Notes: generated from the sequence alone by a model not told the origin. Shown: positions 37,430 through 50,381, counted from the stretch's first letter. The stretch is DNA of 64,000 nucleotides from Acinetobacter populi (GCF_002174125.1 NZ_NEXX01000006.1:124001-188000); one strand, 5' to 3'. Translations and numbers: made by a program.

Positions 37430-38497
37430 ATGAACAACGAATTTATTTATGATATTCCACAAAGCCGCGTCATTTTCGGTGCTGGTTCTCTACATAAACT
37501 TAGAGAAGAGATTGAACGCTTAGGTGCAAAAAAAGCACTGATCTTATGTACCCCGGAACAGGTAAAATTGGCAGAAAAAATTTCAGATTTACTCGGTGAT
37601 GCCTCAGTAGGGATCTTTCCAAAAGCAGTGATGCACGTACCGCTTGAATCTGCACAAGAAGCGCGAAAAGTCGCAAAAGAATTAGGTGCAGATTGTGCTG
37701 TTGCTGTAGGTGGAGGCTCTACAACCGGTTTGGGTAAAGCCATCGCTTTGGAATATGATCTTCCTATTTTAGCAATTCCAACAACTTATGCAGGTTCTGA
37801 AATGACACCTGTGTATGGCATTACAGAAAATGGCATTAAAAAAACAGGAAAAGATCCTCGCGTTTTACCCAAAACTGTTATTTATGATCCCGAATTAACC
37901 CTTACATTGCCATTAGAAATGTCAATTACCAGTGGGATCAATGCCATTGCACATGCTGCCGAAGGTTTGTATGCACAAAATGGTAATCCAATAATGTCGC
38001 TTCTTGCAGAAGAAGGTATTCGGGCATTGGCAGAAGGGCTAAAGAAATTAAAAGTAGATACACACAATATTGAAGCAAGGAGCCTGTGTTTATATGGTGC
38101 CTGGTTATGTGGATATGTCCTCGGGAATGTGGGCATGGCAATCCATCATAAACTCTGTCATACATTAGGCGGCAGTTTCAACCTTCCGCATGCGCCAACC
38201 CATACCGTTATATTAGCGCATGCCATTGCTTACAATGAAAAAGCCGCGCCCGAAGCAATGTCACGCATTAAACGTGCATTAGGTGTAACTGAAGGAACAG
38301 CTGCACAAGCGATTTTCCAACTGATTAGCGAATTAGATGCACCAAAATCATTGTCATCGTTAGGTTTAACACAGGCAGATTTGGACAAAGCCACTGATAT
38401 TGCCCTCTCCAATCCATATTGGAATCCAGAACCTATCGAAAAGAACGCCATTCGTCATTTATTGCAAAATGCTTTTGAAGGGATATCACCTCATTAA
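37430..38497 (+). CDS. Maleylacetate reductase
   Basis: This 355-residue iron-containing-alcohol-dehydrogenase-family enzyme reduces maleylacetate to 3-oxoadipate with NAD(P)H. Family evidence: YDIPQSRVIFGAGSL at the start, the nucleotide-binding VGGGSTTGLGKAIAL, PTTYAGSEMTPVYGIT, and the metal-site histidines in NAIAHAAEGLYA and HHKLCHTLGG. The ATG at 37430 has AAGGAAA at good distance; the frame is open to 37379 without a site. With the dioxygenase (30446) and the CoA-transferase/thiolase genes it completes the path from hydroxyquinol to succinyl-CoA and acetyl-CoA, though it is 3.5 kb away from them in a separate transcript. Confidence 0.9.
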   Translation: MNNEFIYDIPQSRVIFGAGSLHKLREEIERLGAKKALILCTPEQVKLAEKISDLLGDASVGIFPKAVMHVPLESAQEARKVAKELGADCAVAVGGGSTTGLGKAIALEYDLPILAIPTTYAGSEMTPVYGITENGIKKTGKDPRVLPKTVIYDPELTLTLPLEMSITSGINAIAHAAEGLYAQNGNPIMSLLAEEGIRALAEGLKKLKVDTHNIEARSLCLYGAWLCGYVLGNVGMAIHHKLCHTLGGSFNLPHAPTHTVILAHAIAYNEKAAPEAMSRIKRALGVTEGTAAQAIFQLISELDAPKSLSSLGLTQADLDKATDIALSNPYWNPEPIEKNAIRHLLQNAFEGISPH

Positions 38498-38576
38498 CGA
38501 GAACAACCGTTTAATATCGCCTATCTATACCTTATTTTAGATAGGTTCATTTTTTTCAAAAAAGGATCTTTTGAAG

Positions 38577-39758
38577 ATGAAAAAACTTTCATTATTTTTA
38601 GCTACCACAGTCATCACCACGTCCCAAATTACCATTGGCGCTGAAATTCATGGTTATTTCCGAACGGGAATGGGCACCACAGACAATGGTCAGACGCAAG
38701 AATGCTTTCAATTAACCGGCGCACCCTCTAAATATCGTCTAGGCAATGAATGTGAACAATATGGTGAACTATTTGCATCACAAAATTTATTGCAGTTATC
38801 TGATGACTCTAAAATCAATATCAATGGAATGGCGCAATTCTATAACCAGTATGGACAAACCTTAAGCTTTAATGGTGAGAATGGCTATACCCGTATGAGC
38901 CAAATCTACCTAGACTGGACAAATGTTTCCTTTTTAAATGGTGGAAATTTTTGGACAGGAAGAAGATATTACAATCGTAATGATAGCCATATATCTGACT
39001 TTTTTTATTGGAATCAAAGCGGCACCGGCTTTGGTATAGACCATTATCAACTAGAAAAATTTGCCTTGAGCTACGTCTTTTCACGAAAAGATAACCTCTT
39101 TCAGGAAGATTATGTTAATCGACATGACCTCACAATGAGTGATTTAGCCATCAATGATCGTAACAAGTTAAATATCGGCTTATCATATATTGATGATGAA
39201 AACAGTGGGTGGGCGTTAACGCTACAGAATATTACTGCCGATGTATTGAATGGTAAGAATACACTCGCTCTCCAATACGGTGAAGGTCCTGGTACTGGTT
39301 TAGGCTATACAGGTAATACAGACTTAAATCGTAACAATACATCGTTTAGATTTGTAGAAGTACTGGACTGGGAAAGTGAAAATAAAAAATTCAATGGTCA
39401 AGCCCAGTTCATCTATCAAAAAAATATCCTACAAGAATCGCCCAATAATGACTGGTTATCTCTCGGTTCAAGAACAGCCTATGTCGTAAGTGACCATTTT
39501 AAAATTTCAACAGAAGTTGGTTTTGACCAAATTAAAACCGACCACGAAAAAAGAAACATGACTAAATTAACGCTTGCACCAACCTGGTCAATGAAAGGAA
39601 CAGGTTTTTATGATCGACCAGAGCTTCGTGTTTATTATACCTATGCGTTCTGGAACGATGCTGAGCAACAATTAAGAGATCAAGTTAATCCTGACAATGA
39701 TTTTTATCGGATATCTCATGGTTCCAATTTTGGTCTTCAACTGGAATATGGTTGGTAA
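38577..39758 (+). CDS. LamB-type (maltoporin family) carbohydrate porin
   Basis: This 393-residue outer-membrane porin of the LamB family lets sugars or similar polyols enter the periplasm. A signal peptide (about residues 1-22) precedes EIHGYFRTGMG, and GAPSKYRLGNECEQYGELF, WTGRRYYNRNDSHISDFFYWNQSG and the final aromatic residue of EYGW are typical of LamB proteins. The ATG at 38577 has an AAGGATC site; a TTG six bases earlier is less likely. It follows maleylacetate reductase after 79 bases and is the last gene of the island, so it probably serves uptake of the island's substrate rather than maltodextrins. Confidence 0.85.
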   Translation: MKKLSLFLATTVITTSQITIGAEIHGYFRTGMGTTDNGQTQECFQLTGAPSKYRLGNECEQYGELFASQNLLQLSDDSKININGMAQFYNQYGQTLSFNGENGYTRMSQIYLDWTNVSFLNGGNFWTGRRYYNRNDSHISDFFYWNQSGTGFGIDHYQLEKFALSYVFSRKDNLFQEDYVNRHDLTMSDLAINDRNKLNIGLSYIDDENSGWALTLQNITADVLNGKNTLALQYGEGPGTGLGYTGNTDLNRNNTSFRFVEVLDWESENKKFNGQAQFIYQKNILQESPNNDWLSLGSRTAYVVSDHFKISTEVGFDQIKTDHEKRNMTKLTLAPTWSMKGTGFYDRPELRVYYTYAFWNDAEQQLRDQVNPDNDFYRISHGSNFGLQLEYGW

Positions 39759-39794
39759 ATTTTTTGTTTTTTCTAGATTCTAATCCTGTGTCAG

Positions 39795-39824
39795 AGTATG
39801 ACATCTAGGTGTCATACTGTTTTA
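39795..39824 (+). terminator. Terminator after the porin gene
   Basis: The perfect 9-bp stem AGTATGACA / TGTCATACT with a 6-base loop is followed by GTTTTAA. Confidence 0.8.
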
Positions 39825-40009
39825 ATACACATCATATCAACAATACAATCACTGTTTATTCATTTCTTTAATCTGAAATAAGAGCTCAACTATAGAAGAC
39901 TCTACGACAAACGCATGAATAATATCCCTTATATTGATCTAAAAAGATATAAACCCTATGTGTGAAATGACAGGAAAACAGAACATCATCAAATGACTGC
40001 CCCATCATA

Positions 40010-41056
40010 TTACTCTAGATCATTCTCCTCACGCTCTTTATGGCTTTTAAATAATTGTCTATACTTATTTAAATTTTTATATTTTTCAAATCCTTGTTGG
40101 ATAAGCTCAATAAAATCCTGCTGTGCTTCTGGTGAAGTAAAATAATAACGTTGTTTAACCAGACAAATCAAATCAATTGCAGAAGGTAAATAATGAAAAT
40201 AAGCCATGATATAAGCCATGCTTTGTTGCGATTTACCCAATAACCAAAATAAGAATGCAATCCTGATTAACACAAGCTGTTCCACCTCAGGCTCATCCAA
40301 TTGCAAGAGCATGGTATTTAACGCAGTATGCTGATCAAGATAATCTAAAAAATATTCGATTTCACTATAATTCTTAATTGGTCGAGCCAGATCAATTTTT
40401 TGATAAATATAAACACCAACTAGATTTTTTAATTGAATATGGATAGAAGCATCCTGATTAACATTAAACTGATTTAATATCCGATAAAAAACTTCCGCCG
40501 AAAATTGTGCCTGATATTTCTCAATTCTCATTAAAATCAAGGTAATTTCAGCCTGAAAAATATACTGCCTGCTTTCATCATCTAGTTGCAGGTGCTGTTC
40601 AAAAGTCTTAATTTTTTGCAAAAAATGTTGTGCTTTAAATTGATCTTTATGCTTTAAACTGTCAGCCTTAAACCAGTATGCATAAATAATTGCTCGACAA
40701 ACTGTATCATCCTGCTGATCTAATGTCCGGGCATACTCTATCATTTCATTGTGAGCATCATTTAATTGAATATGCATCCAATGATTTTGATTTTTTTTAA
40801 GCTGCACATACATCGCATTGAGGACCATAATACGAATCACAGCCTGTGTATGTTTTTTATATTTATAAATAAAATTTTGGATTGATCGATCAAATTTGAC
40901 AGGTTCACTTTCTTGCTGCGTCTGTCGCCATTGGGCTTGTGCAACCAGATACTGTACTTCCGCATGTTGGATTGAAAAATACTTAAGGATAAAGAGCTGA
41001 AGATCTTTCGCTGTTTTAAATTCTTCTCGTATCAGATCTAACTCATGTTCTTGCAT
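40010..41056 (-). CDS. Helical hypothetical protein, unknown
   Basis: I do not recognise this 348-residue protein. It is entirely helix-like, rich in Gln, His, Tyr and Leu, with no signal peptide, transmembrane segment or catalytic motif; the regular spacing of Ala, Tyr and Leu in helices suggests TPR-like repeats (for example about residues 100-290). It is a single gene upstream of nothing obvious, on the same strand as and 94 bases downstream of sucD but after the suc terminator. Composition is similar to neighbouring core genes, so it may be a resident gene and mark the right border of the island. Confidence 0.6.
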   Translation of the reverse strand: MQEHELDLIREEFKTAKDLQLFILKYFSIQHAEVQYLVAQAQWRQTQQESEPVKFDRSIQNFIYKYKKHTQAVIRIMVLNAMYVQLKKNQNHWMHIQLNDAHNEMIEYARTLDQQDDTVCRAIIYAYWFKADSLKHKDQFKAQHFLQKIKTFEQHLQLDDESRQYIFQAEITLILMRIEKYQAQFSAEVFYRILNQFNVNQDASIHIQLKNLVGVYIYQKIDLARPIKNYSEIEYFLDYLDQHTALNTMLLQLDEPEVEQLVLIRIAFLFWLLGKSQQSMAYIMAYFHYLPSAIDLICLVKQRYYFTSPEAQQDFIELIQQGFEKYKNLNKYRQLFKSHKEREENDLE

Positions 41057-41111
41057 AAATATTTAGTCACAAAACCAGATTGAAATATAATATTCATCAC
41101 AGTTTATAATA

Positions 41112-41136
41112 AAAAACCCTCATAAAGAGGGTTTTT
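41112..41136 (-). terminator. Terminator of the suc operon
   Basis: The perfect 10-bp stem AAAAACCCTC / GAGGGTTTTT with a 5-base loop lies 14 bases after the sucD stop on the minus strand. Confidence 0.92.
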
Positions 41137-41150
41137 CAAAAAATATTTTA

Positions 41151-42041
41151 TTAGGCTAAACCTTTTCCCTGAAGCACTTGCAACATGGTTGAACCTAACT
41201 CAGCAGGACTACGTGTATAAGCAATACCTGCTTTTTCAAAGGCAGCAAATTTTTCTTCTGCTGTACCCTTACCGCCGGAAATAATCGCTCCAGCATGTCC
41301 CATACGCTTGCCTTTTGGCGCAGTTACCCCTGCAATATAACCTACGACAGGTTTGGTGACATTGGATTGAATATACTCAGCAGCTTCTTCTTCGGCAGAA
41401 CCACCAATTTCACCAATCAAAATGATGGCGTCGGTATCTGGATCTTCCTGAAATAATTTCAGTGCATCAATCTGATTCATGCCGGGAATTGGATCACCAC
41501 CAATCCCAATACAAGTAGACTGCCCTAAACCAAGCTTGGTGGTTTGTGCCACTGCTTCATAGGTCAATGTACCGGAACGTGAAATAATACCAATTCGACC
41601 CGGGGTATGGATATGTCCCGGCATAATACCGATTTTACATTCGCCCGGCGTAATAACACCCGGACAATTCGGCCCCACCAGACGTGTCCCATTCCCATTG
41701 GTTTCCAGATAACGCTTAGCTTTTAGCATATCTAGTGTTGGGACACCTTCGGTAATCACGACAATCAGGCTCACTCCGGAATCCACTGCTTCAATAATTG
41801 AATCAAGCACAAAAGGTGCAGGTACATAAATTACCGAGGCATCAGCATGCGTTTCACGTACAGCATCTTTCATGGTATTAAATACGGGTAAATCCAAATG
41901 TGTCGTTCCGCCCTTACCCGGTGTTACACCACCAACAACTTTGGTGCCATATTCCAGCGCCTGTGCAGAATGGAAAGTACCATTTTTACCGGTAAAGCCC
42001 TGTACCAATACTCGTGTGTCTTTATTAATTAATACGCTCAT
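41151..42041 (-). CDS. sucD: SucD, succinyl-CoA synthetase alpha subunit
   Basis: This 296-residue alpha subunit of succinate-CoA ligase makes succinate and ATP (or GTP) from succinyl-CoA. The CoA-binding Rossmann region is [19 protein letters not shown], and the phosphorylated histidine is in [18 protein letters not shown] (about residue 250). It starts 12 bases after sucC, so the two are coupled. It is the last gene of the suc cluster and ends at a strong terminator. Confidence 0.97.
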   Translation of the reverse strand: MSVLINKDTRVLVQGFTGKNGTFHSAQALEYGTKVVGGVTPGKGGTTHLDLPVFNTMKDAVRETHADASVIYVPAPFVLDSIIEAVDSGVSLIVVITEGVPTLDMLKAKRYLETNGNGTRLVGPNCPGVITPGECKIGIMPGHIHTPGRIGIISRSGTLTYEAVAQTTKLGLGQSTCIGIGGDPIPGMNQIDALKLFQEDPDTDAIILIGEIGGSAEEEAAEYIQSNVTKPVVGYIAGVTAPKGKRMGHAGAIISGGKGTAEEKFAAFEKAGIAYTRSPAELGSTMLQVLQGKGLA

Positions 42042-42053
42042 GACTGATACTCC

Positions 42054-43220
42054 TTAAGCTTTTACAGCAGCAACAATTTTTTCTGCTGCATCGGCAAGAC
42101 CATTGGCAGAAGTTAATTTCAAACCTGATTCATCGAGGATTTTTGCACCCAGTTCTGCATTGTTGCCTTCAAGACGAACAACCACAGGCACAGATACGTT
42201 AACCTCTTGAACCGCTGCAATAATGGCTTCAGCAATCATGTCACAACGTACAATACCACCAAAGATATTAATCAATACACCTTGGACAGAGGTATCTGCC
42301 AAAATGAGTTTAAAAGCTTCAATCACACGTTCTTTGGTGGCCCCACCGCCAACATCAAGGAAGTTTGCAGGTTGTCCACCATAGAGTTTGATGATGTCCA
42401 TAGTCGCCATGGCAAGACCGGCACCATTGACCATACAGCCAATATTACCTTCCAAAGCAACATAATTTAACTCATGTTCAGATGCTTTTAATTCGCGTTC
42501 ATTTTCTTGTGATTTATCACGTTCTGCGGCAAGTGCTGGCAACCGATAGAGTGCATTGGAATCAATGCCTACTTTGGCATCTACTGCAAGAATGTCGCCA
42601 TTTTCACGTACCGATAACGGATTAATTTCAAATAATGCAAAATCATTGTCAACAAATGCCTGATAGGCACCTGTTATCAATTTTACAAACTGACCGATTT
42701 GTTTATCTTTTAATCCCAGTGCAAACGCAACTTCGCGCGCCTGAAAAGGTTGTAAGCCAACCAACGGATCTACTGTAGTCTTAATAATTTTTTCTGGTGT
42801 TTCTTCGGCAACTTTTTCAATCTCAACACCCCCTTCCGTAGATGACATAAATGTCACACGACGACTAGAGCGATCTACTACTGCACCAAGATATAATTCA
42901 CGCTCAACAGGATAAACATCCTGACAAACCAGTACACTATTTACAGGTTGACCATTGGCATCGGTTTGATACGTAACAAGACGTGTGCCAATTAAATCTT
43001 TGGCAACCTGAGCAGCTTCTTCTTTTGATTTTACAACTTTTACACCACCAGCTTTACCGCGACCACCGGCATGAACTTGGGCTTTAATAACAGCAAATTT
43101 TCCGCCCAGCTCTTCAAAGGCTGCTGCGGCTTCATCTGGCGTTGTTGCAAGGAGTCCGTCTTGGACAGGAAATCCATACTTCTTTAACAGCGCTTTTGCT
43201 TGATATTCATGTAGATTCAT
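42054..43220 (-). CDS. sucC: SucC, succinyl-CoA synthetase beta subunit
   Basis: This 388-residue beta subunit has an ATP-grasp domain at the N-terminus ([16 protein letters not shown], then the [18 protein letters not shown] nucleotide region) and the C-terminal CoA-ligase domain with [13 protein letters not shown]. Length equals the usual family length. It follows lpd after 159 bases that contain a hairpin, so it is either part of one long sucAB-lpd-sucCD message with processing or has its own promoter there. Confidence 0.97.
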   Translation of the reverse strand: MNLHEYQAKALLKKYGFPVQDGLLATTPDEAAAAFEELGGKFAVIKAQVHAGGRGKAGGVKVVKSKEEAAQVAKDLIGTRLVTYQTDANGQPVNSVLVCQDVYPVERELYLGAVVDRSSRRVTFMSSTEGGVEIEKVAEETPEKIIKTTVDPLVGLQPFQAREVAFALGLKDKQIGQFVKLITGAYQAFVDNDFALFEINPLSVRENGDILAVDAKVGIDSNALYRLPALAAERDKSQENERELKASEHELNYVALEGNIGCMVNGAGLAMATMDIIKLYGGQPANFLDVGGGATKERVIEAFKLILADTSVQGVLINIFGGIVRCDMIAEAIIAAVQEVNVSVPVVVRLEGNNAELGAKILDESGLKLTSANGLADAAEKIVAAVKA

Positions 43221-43328
43221 TGTTTTTCCTTAACCGTTGTGCATTCTGATTTTTCACGCTAGCCAATCTATCTAATCCCAACCATAGATCTTTGTCTAGA
43301 CTTTTACACTTTGTTATTACATTAAAGT

Positions 43329-43357
43329 GACAATCCCTTCATTGCAAAAGGATTGTC
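43329..43357 (-). repeat. Hairpin between lpd and sucC
   Basis: The stem GACAATCC / GGATTGTC extends with TT/AA, lies 23 bases after the lpd boundary on the sucC side and lacks a T-run. It may act in mRNA processing or stability rather than termination. Confidence 0.6.
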
Positions 43358-43379
43358 TTTACAAGTTTTATCTCAAAAC

Positions 43380-44973
<1,594 letters not shown>

Positions 44974-45022
44974 CTTAGTATTTAACGACCCTATTTTGAT
45001 AAAGGGATTTTATTCAAACCAA

Positions 45023-46252
45023 TTAAAGATCAAGCAATAGTGATGCTGGCTCTTCCAGTAATTCCTTGATCGTCACCAAGAAACCAACCGCTTCTTTACC
45101 ATCAATTAAACGGTGGTCATAAGACAATGCAAGATACATCATTGGTAAAATTTCAACCTGACCATTGACTGCCATTGGGCGATCCTGAATTTTGTGCATA
45201 CCCAGAATAGCAGTTTGTGGTGGGTTGATAATTGGTGTAGACAATAATGAACCGAAAGTACCACCATTGGTAATGGTAAATGTACCACCTGTCATGTCTT
45301 CAAGGCTCAATTTACCTTCGCGGGCCTTGGCAGCATAAGCACCGATACCACCTTCGATTTCTGCATAGCTCATACGATCAGTATCACGCAGTACAGGAAC
45401 AACCAGACCACGATCTGAAGATACCGCTACACCAACATCATAGAAACCGTGATAAACGATATCATCACCATCGATAGATGCATTCACTGCTGGATAACGT
45501 TTTAATGCTTCTGTCGCTGCTTTAATAAAGAACGACATAAAGCCAAGACGCGCACCATGACGTTTTTCAAAACGATCTTTATATTGTTTGCGAAGTTCCA
45601 TGATTGGTTTCATGTTAACTTCGTTAAAGGTTGTCAGCATTGCAGTTTCTTGTGTAGCAGACAGGAGACGTTCTGCAACACGTTTACGCAGACGTGTCAT
45701 TGGTACACGTTTTTCAACACGCTCACCAACAGCCACACTTAATGGTGTTACTGCAGGTTTAGCTTGATGATTTACGACATCTTGTTTGGTAATACGACCA
45801 CCACGACCTGTACCATCTACACTCGCTGCATCAAGACCTTTTTCAGTCAATGCTTTACGAACTGCTGGTGCCTGATCCTGAACACTCTCTTGTGGCTGAC
45901 TACGCTCAACAACAGGTGCAGCACCTGCTTCAGTTTTTTCTACAGCTTCTTCAACATGCGCTGTATCATTCACCGCTTGTGTGCTGTCCGCACCAGATGC
46001 AGCCTGACCCGCAGCACCTGCTTCAAAATCTGCAATCACTTCAGCAGAAAGTACTGTATCACCTTCATTTTTGATAATTTTGCTAATCACGCCATCAGCA
46101 GGAGCAACAACTTCCAATACAACTTTGTCAGTTTCGATATCACAGATGACTTCATCACGTGATACAGCCTCCCCAACTTGTTTGTGCCAAGCTGCAATTG
46201 TTCCATCGGCGACCGACTCTGGAAATACCGGTGCTTTAATTTCAGTTGCCAT
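45023..46252 (-). CDS. sucB: SucB, dihydrolipoyl succinyltransferase (E2)
   Basis: This 409-residue E2 core of the 2-oxoglutarate dehydrogenase complex has a lipoyl domain at residues 1-80 with the lipoylated lysine in [10 protein letters not shown] (Lys43), an Ala/Pro/Glu-rich linker, a peripheral-subunit-binding domain (about 125-160, [14 protein letters not shown]) and the catalytic acyltransferase domain ending in [12 protein letters not shown] with the active-site His. The ATG shares one base with the sucA stop codon, so translation is coupled. Confidence 0.97.
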   Translation of the reverse strand: MATEIKAPVFPESVADGTIAAWHKQVGEAVSRDEVICDIETDKVVLEVVAPADGVISKIIKNEGDTVLSAEVIADFEAGAAGQAASGADSTQAVNDTAHVEEAVEKTEAGAAPVVERSQPQESVQDQAPAVRKALTEKGLDAASVDGTGRGGRITKQDVVNHQAKPAVTPLSVAVGERVEKRVPMTRLRKRVAERLLSATQETAMLTTFNEVNMKPIMELRKQYKDRFEKRHGARLGFMSFFIKAATEALKRYPAVNASIDGDDIVYHGFYDVGVAVSSDRGLVVPVLRDTDRMSYAEIEGGIGAYAAKAREGKLSLEDMTGGTFTITNGGTFGSLLSTPIINPPQTAILGMHKIQDRPMAVNGQVEILPMMYLALSYDHRLIDGKEAVGFLVTIKELLEEPASLLLDL

Positions 46253-49104
46253 TATTGATTATCTCCTGTTACTTCAACCTGTACGCCCAATGCATCTTGT
46301 ACAAGTTGAGCCTGTTGTTTTGCGTGCAAATAAGGTGAACCACATGCAGGTGCAGCTGATGCTTCACGTCCTGCATAACTAATGCTAATGTTTCTACCCA
46401 ACGGTAAAATTTCTTCATAAAGACGCGGTGCAATGAACAACCAGGCGCCCTGATTTTTCGGCTCTTCCTGTGCCCAAACCACATCTTTAATGTTTGGATA
46501 AGTTTCGATGATCGCATTCAAGACATCGGCTGGATATGGATACAATTGTTCAACACGGATAATTGCAACATTGTCCAAACCTAACTCACGACGTTTTTCT
46601 AGCAAATCGTAATAGACCTTACCACCACATATCACCAGACGATTGACATCCGCTTTATTGAGCTGATCAATCTCATCAATCACAGTCTGGAATGTACCTT
46701 CTGCCAATTCTGTCAGTGTCGATGTTGCCAGTTTATGACGTAACAATGATTTTGGTGACATCACAATCATCGGCTTACGAATCGGACGAACCACCTGACG
46801 GCGTAAAGCATGGAAGATTTGTGCTGGAGTAGTTGGTGTAAGCACTTGCATATTGTCTTCGGCACAAAGTTGCAAGAAACGTTCCAGACGTGCAGAAGAA
46901 TGTTCTGGACCCTGACCTTCATACCCATGTGGTAACAACATAGTTAAACCACAAACACGTTCCCATTTGGTTTCACCAGAAGCAATAAACTGGTCAATTA
47001 CAACCTGAGCACAGTTAGCAAAGTCACCAAATTGCGCTTCCCAGATGATCAGACTTTTTGGAACTGTCGTTGCATAACCATATTCAAATGCCAGTACTGC
47101 TTCTTCTGACAATAAAGAATCCCACACCACAAAACGCGGTTGATTTTCTTTGACATGACATAATGGAATATAAACAGAACCATCAACCTGATTATGCAAT
47201 TTTGCATGACGATGCGAGAATGTACCACGCCCTACATCTTCACCAGTGATACGAACCAGATAACCTTCATCCAGAATGGTTGCATATGCTAATGTTTCAG
47301 CAGCACCCCAATTCAATGGCATTTCACCTGTTTGCATTTTAAAGCGATCATCAATCACTTTTGCAACCTGACGCTGCATTTTGAAACCTTCTGGAAGTTT
47401 CGCCATGTTTTGACCAAGTTCTTTTAAACGCTCGATATTAAAGGTTGTATCCCAGACATCGGTATAGTCATGGCCTAAATATGGCGTCCAGTCGACAAAT
47501 AATGCTTTATTTGGTTCACGTACCAAGGCATTGGCAACATGTTTGCCTGCTTCAAGGTCGGCACGATAATCTTCAACCAACCGATCTGCGGTTGCACGAT
47601 CAATAATATTTTCAGCAATCAACTTATCAGCATACAAAGTACGTGTAGTTGGTTGTTTGGCGATTTGTTGGTACATGATTGGCTGAGTTGCTGCTGGCTC
47701 ATCAGCTTCGTTATGACCACGACGACGATAACAGAACAAGTCCAGAATCACGTCTTTACGGAAGGTATGACGGAAATCATGTGCCAATTGAGTAGCAAAA
47801 ATCACTGCTTCAGGATCATCACCATTGACATGGAAAATCGGTGCCTGAATCATTTTTGCAACATCGGTACAGTATTCGGTTGAACGGGCATCACGAGGAT
47901 CAGATGTGGTAAAACCGACTTGGTTATTCACGATGATATGAACTGTACCACCTACAGTATAGCCACGGGTTTGTGACATTTGGAAGGTTTCCATATTCAC
48001 ACCTTGGCCTGCAAATGCAGCATCACCATGAACGATTAATGGCAATACATCATCACCACCAATATCTTTACGACGTACCTGACGTGCGCGAACCGAGCCT
48101 TCTACTACTGGTCCGACAATTTCAAGATGCGACGGGTTAAATGCCAATGCCAGATGTACTTCGCCACCTGGTGTCATCACATTTGATGAAAAACCTTGGT
48201 GATATTTCACGTCACCAGAACCTTTTTTGGTTAAAGTTTTTCCTTCAAACTCACCGAACAAATCTTGTGGGTTTTTACCCATGATGTTGACCAACAAATT
48301 GAGACGGCCACGATGTGGCATACCAATCACAACTTCTTTACAGCCAACAGCACCAGCACGCTGGATCAGCTCATTCACCATCGGAATAAAGGACTCACCA
48401 CCCTCTACACCAAAGCGTTTTGCACCAACGTATTTATTACCCAGATATTTTTCCAGACCTTCGGCAGCAGTCAAACGCTCCAGAACATGTTTTTTCTGAT
48501 CAACAGAAAAATTAAATTTTCCTTTTGTACCTTCCAGACGTTGTTGAATCCAGCGTTTTTCCTTGGTGTCAACGATGTGCATATATTCTGCACCAATGGA
48601 ACCACAATAAGTTGCTTCCATATCAGCGACCATTTCACCCAAGGTCGCTTCGCTTTTACCAATTGCCAAATTACCAGTATTAAACACTGTATCCAGATCG
48701 GATTTTGATAAGCCATGTGCTTCCAATGCCAGATCTGGCACATCTTCACGTTTGGCCAAACCTAATGGATCCAGTTTTGCTTTTTGATGACCACGATTAC
48801 GATAGGCGGCAATCAACTGCAATACGGCAATTTGACGTCTTTCGTGTTCTGTACTGACCTCACCTTGCTGCATTGGCATAGCACGTCCAGAATTACGAGC
48901 AAGTAATAGAAATTGCTCACGGACATTACTATGGGGCTGATCTCCCTTAGGAAACCGATCAAAGTACTGACGCCAATCTTCACCGACTGAATCTGGCGCA
49001 GTTAAATAATTTTCATAAAGTTCTTCAATATACGCTGCACTATCAGCGGAAAGTTCTGTGTCAAGACGCAATGCGTCAGCAACATCTTGCATGAGTGGAC
49101 CCAT
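46252..49104 (-). CDS. sucA: SucA, 2-oxoglutarate dehydrogenase E1
   Basis: This 950-residue thiamine-diphosphate enzyme decarboxylates 2-oxoglutarate. The N-terminal [21 protein letters not shown] segment is typical; [23 protein letters not shown] and the ThDP region with [11 protein letters not shown] follow, then [16 protein letters not shown] and [23 protein letters not shown]. The ATG at 49104 has AGGAA very close; the in-frame ATG at 49092 is a possible true start. It heads the sucAB-lpd-sucCD group, 566 bases downstream of sdhB's start side and behind the sdh terminator. Confidence 0.96.
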   Translation of the reverse strand: MGPLMQDVADALRLDTELSADSAAYIEELYENYLTAPDSVGEDWRQYFDRFPKGDQPHSNVREQFLLLARNSGRAMPMQQGEVSTEHERRQIAVLQLIAAYRNRGHQKAKLDPLGLAKREDVPDLALEAHGLSKSDLDTVFNTGNLAIGKSEATLGEMVADMEATYCGSIGAEYMHIVDTKEKRWIQQRLEGTKGKFNFSVDQKKHVLERLTAAEGLEKYLGNKYVGAKRFGVEGGESFIPMVNELIQRAGAVGCKEVVIGMPHRGRLNLLVNIMGKNPQDLFGEFEGKTLTKKGSGDVKYHQGFSSNVMTPGGEVHLALAFNPSHLEIVGPVVEGSVRARQVRRKDIGGDDVLPLIVHGDAAFAGQGVNMETFQMSQTRGYTVGGTVHIIVNNQVGFTTSDPRDARSTEYCTDVAKMIQAPIFHVNGDDPEAVIFATQLAHDFRHTFRKDVILDLFCYRRRGHNEADEPAATQPIMYQQIAKQPTTRTLYADKLIAENIIDRATADRLVEDYRADLEAGKHVANALVREPNKALFVDWTPYLGHDYTDVWDTTFNIERLKELGQNMAKLPEGFKMQRQVAKVIDDRFKMQTGEMPLNWGAAETLAYATILDEGYLVRITGEDVGRGTFSHRHAKLHNQVDGSVYIPLCHVKENQPRFVVWDSLLSEEAVLAFEYGYATTVPKSLIIWEAQFGDFANCAQVVIDQFIASGETKWERVCGLTMLLPHGYEGQGPEHSSARLERFLQLCAEDNMQVLTPTTPAQIFHALRRQVVRPIRKPMIVMSPKSLLRHKLATSTLTELAEGTFQTVIDEIDQLNKADVNRLVICGGKVYYDLLEKRRELGLDNVAIIRVEQLYPYPADVLNAIIETYPNIKDVVWAQEEPKNQGAWLFIAPRLYEEILPLGRNISISYAGREASAAPACGSPYLHAKQQAQLVQDALGVQVEVTGDNQ

Positions 49105-49623
49105 TTCCTATTGCAAAAACAAGTTTGGTGGTCTCGTAGACACACCTACACTGGAACACTTATTGGTAAATAAGCGTCCAAGACCCTTGATCAATTCTTT
49201 CAACCAAGCGTTTTACACGATGTCAGACAATCTGACGATGAAATAAAAGCGTTATTTTGTATACTAAAGTTTCGCAACAAAATAATACTCATTCCGGTAC
49301 TACTCCAAACTTGGAGCATTTCTGCAAGACGTATGAATAAAAATAAAATCATTTTACTCTTATTCATAAGACCTTCTTCACCATCTACTTTGATTAACCA
49401 AAGTAGATAAATTTTACTTCTTATACCTTAAAAAAACCAGAACACTCAGTCATAACATATAAGTTGATAAATGCTAACATGTCTTTGCACTTCTCTTAAT
49501 TTATTCGAAACATACTATTCATAAATAAATTAAATACTGTTCTTAAATATTATGACTACGATACCTTTTTTCTTATACTTTCTCGATAGCTCTAGACAAA
49601 AGTCTTACAAAATCTTCAGACAT
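49105..49623. promoter_or_regulatory. Upstream region of sucA
   Basis: About 520 AT-rich bases lie between the sdh terminator and sucA and should carry the suc promoter and a long leader. A small perfect inverted repeat GTCAGA-CAA-TCTGAC (49222-49236) lies about 120 bases upstream of sucA. No regulator site was recognised. Confidence 0.45.
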
Positions 49624-49650
49624 AAAAAAACGCACCACTCAGGATGCGCT
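49624..49650 (-). terminator. Terminator of the sdhCDAB operon
   Basis: On the minus strand GCGCA / TGCGT with a 10-base loop is extended by A/T pairs and followed by seven T, about 20 bases after the sdhB stop. Confidence 0.88.
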
Positions 49651-49670
49651 TTTTTGCTTGATTAAGCAAA

Positions 49671-50381
49671 TTAACCTGCTTGATCCAGCAACATACTACG
49701 GATGTGGCCAATCGCCTTGGTTGGATTCAAACCTTTAGGACAAACAGACACACAGTTCATAATACCTTTACAACGGAACAAGCTAAATGGATCATCTAAA
49801 CGTGCCAAACGCTCTTGCGTTGCAGTATCACGAGAATCAATGATAAAGCGATATGCATTTAACAACGCTGATGGTCCTAAGAACTTATCAGGATTCCACC
49901 AGAATGATGGACATGAGGTTGAACAACATGCACATAAAATACATTCATATAGACCATTTAAATGTTCGCGCTCTTCAGGAGATTGCAATCGTTCTTTAGG
50001 TGGTGCCGGCTGATTATTAATCAAGAAAGGCTGAATTTTGTCATATTGATCATAGAACTGATTCATATCCACAACCAGATCTTTAATCACTGGCAGACCA
50101 GGCAATGGTCGAATGGTAATAACTTCAGGCAAGTCATTTAAATTCCATAGACATGCCAGACCATTTTTACCATTAATATTCACACCATCGGAACCACAAA
50201 TTCCTTCACGGCATGAACGACGGAAAGTTAAACTTTCATCCTGAACTTTTAATGCCAATAATGCATCAAGCAACATACGATGTTTATCGTTAAGTTCAAG
50301 TTTATAGGTTTGCATGTACGGCGCTTTATCCTTATCAGGATCATAGCGGTAGATGTGAAACGTACGAGTACCTCTACTCAT
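49671..50381 (-). CDS. sdhB: SdhB, succinate dehydrogenase iron-sulfur subunit
   Basis: This 236-residue subunit passes electrons from FAD to ubiquinone. Cysteine motifs for the three clusters are in order: [21 protein letters not shown] (2Fe-2S), [16 protein letters not shown] (4Fe-4S) and [17 protein letters not shown] (3Fe-4S). It starts 14 bases after sdhA and is the last gene of the sdhCDAB operon. Confidence 0.97.
   Translation of the reverse strand: MSRGTRTFHIYRYDPDKDKAPYMQTYKLELNDKHRMLLDALLALKVQDESLTFRRSCREGICGSDGVNINGKNGLACLWNLNDLPEVITIRPLPGLPVIKDLVVDMNQFYDQYDKIQPFLINNQPAPPKERLQSPEEREHLNGLYECILCACCSTSCPSFWWNPDKFLGPSALLNAYRFIIDSRDTATQERLARLDDPFSLFRCKGIMNCVSVCPKGLNPTKAIGHIRSMLLDQAG

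Noticed and set aside
45764-46162. Antisense open frame of 132 codons opposite sucB (and a similar one opposite lpd at 43746-44219)
   Set aside because: Composition mirrors the real gene; Cys/Phe/Thr-rich nonsense with no start site is typical of shadows of Ala/Glu/Lys-rich proteins.
46252-46252. One-base overlap of sucA and sucB (and of sdhC and sdhD at 52672)
   Set aside because: TAATG overlaps are ordinary translational coupling.
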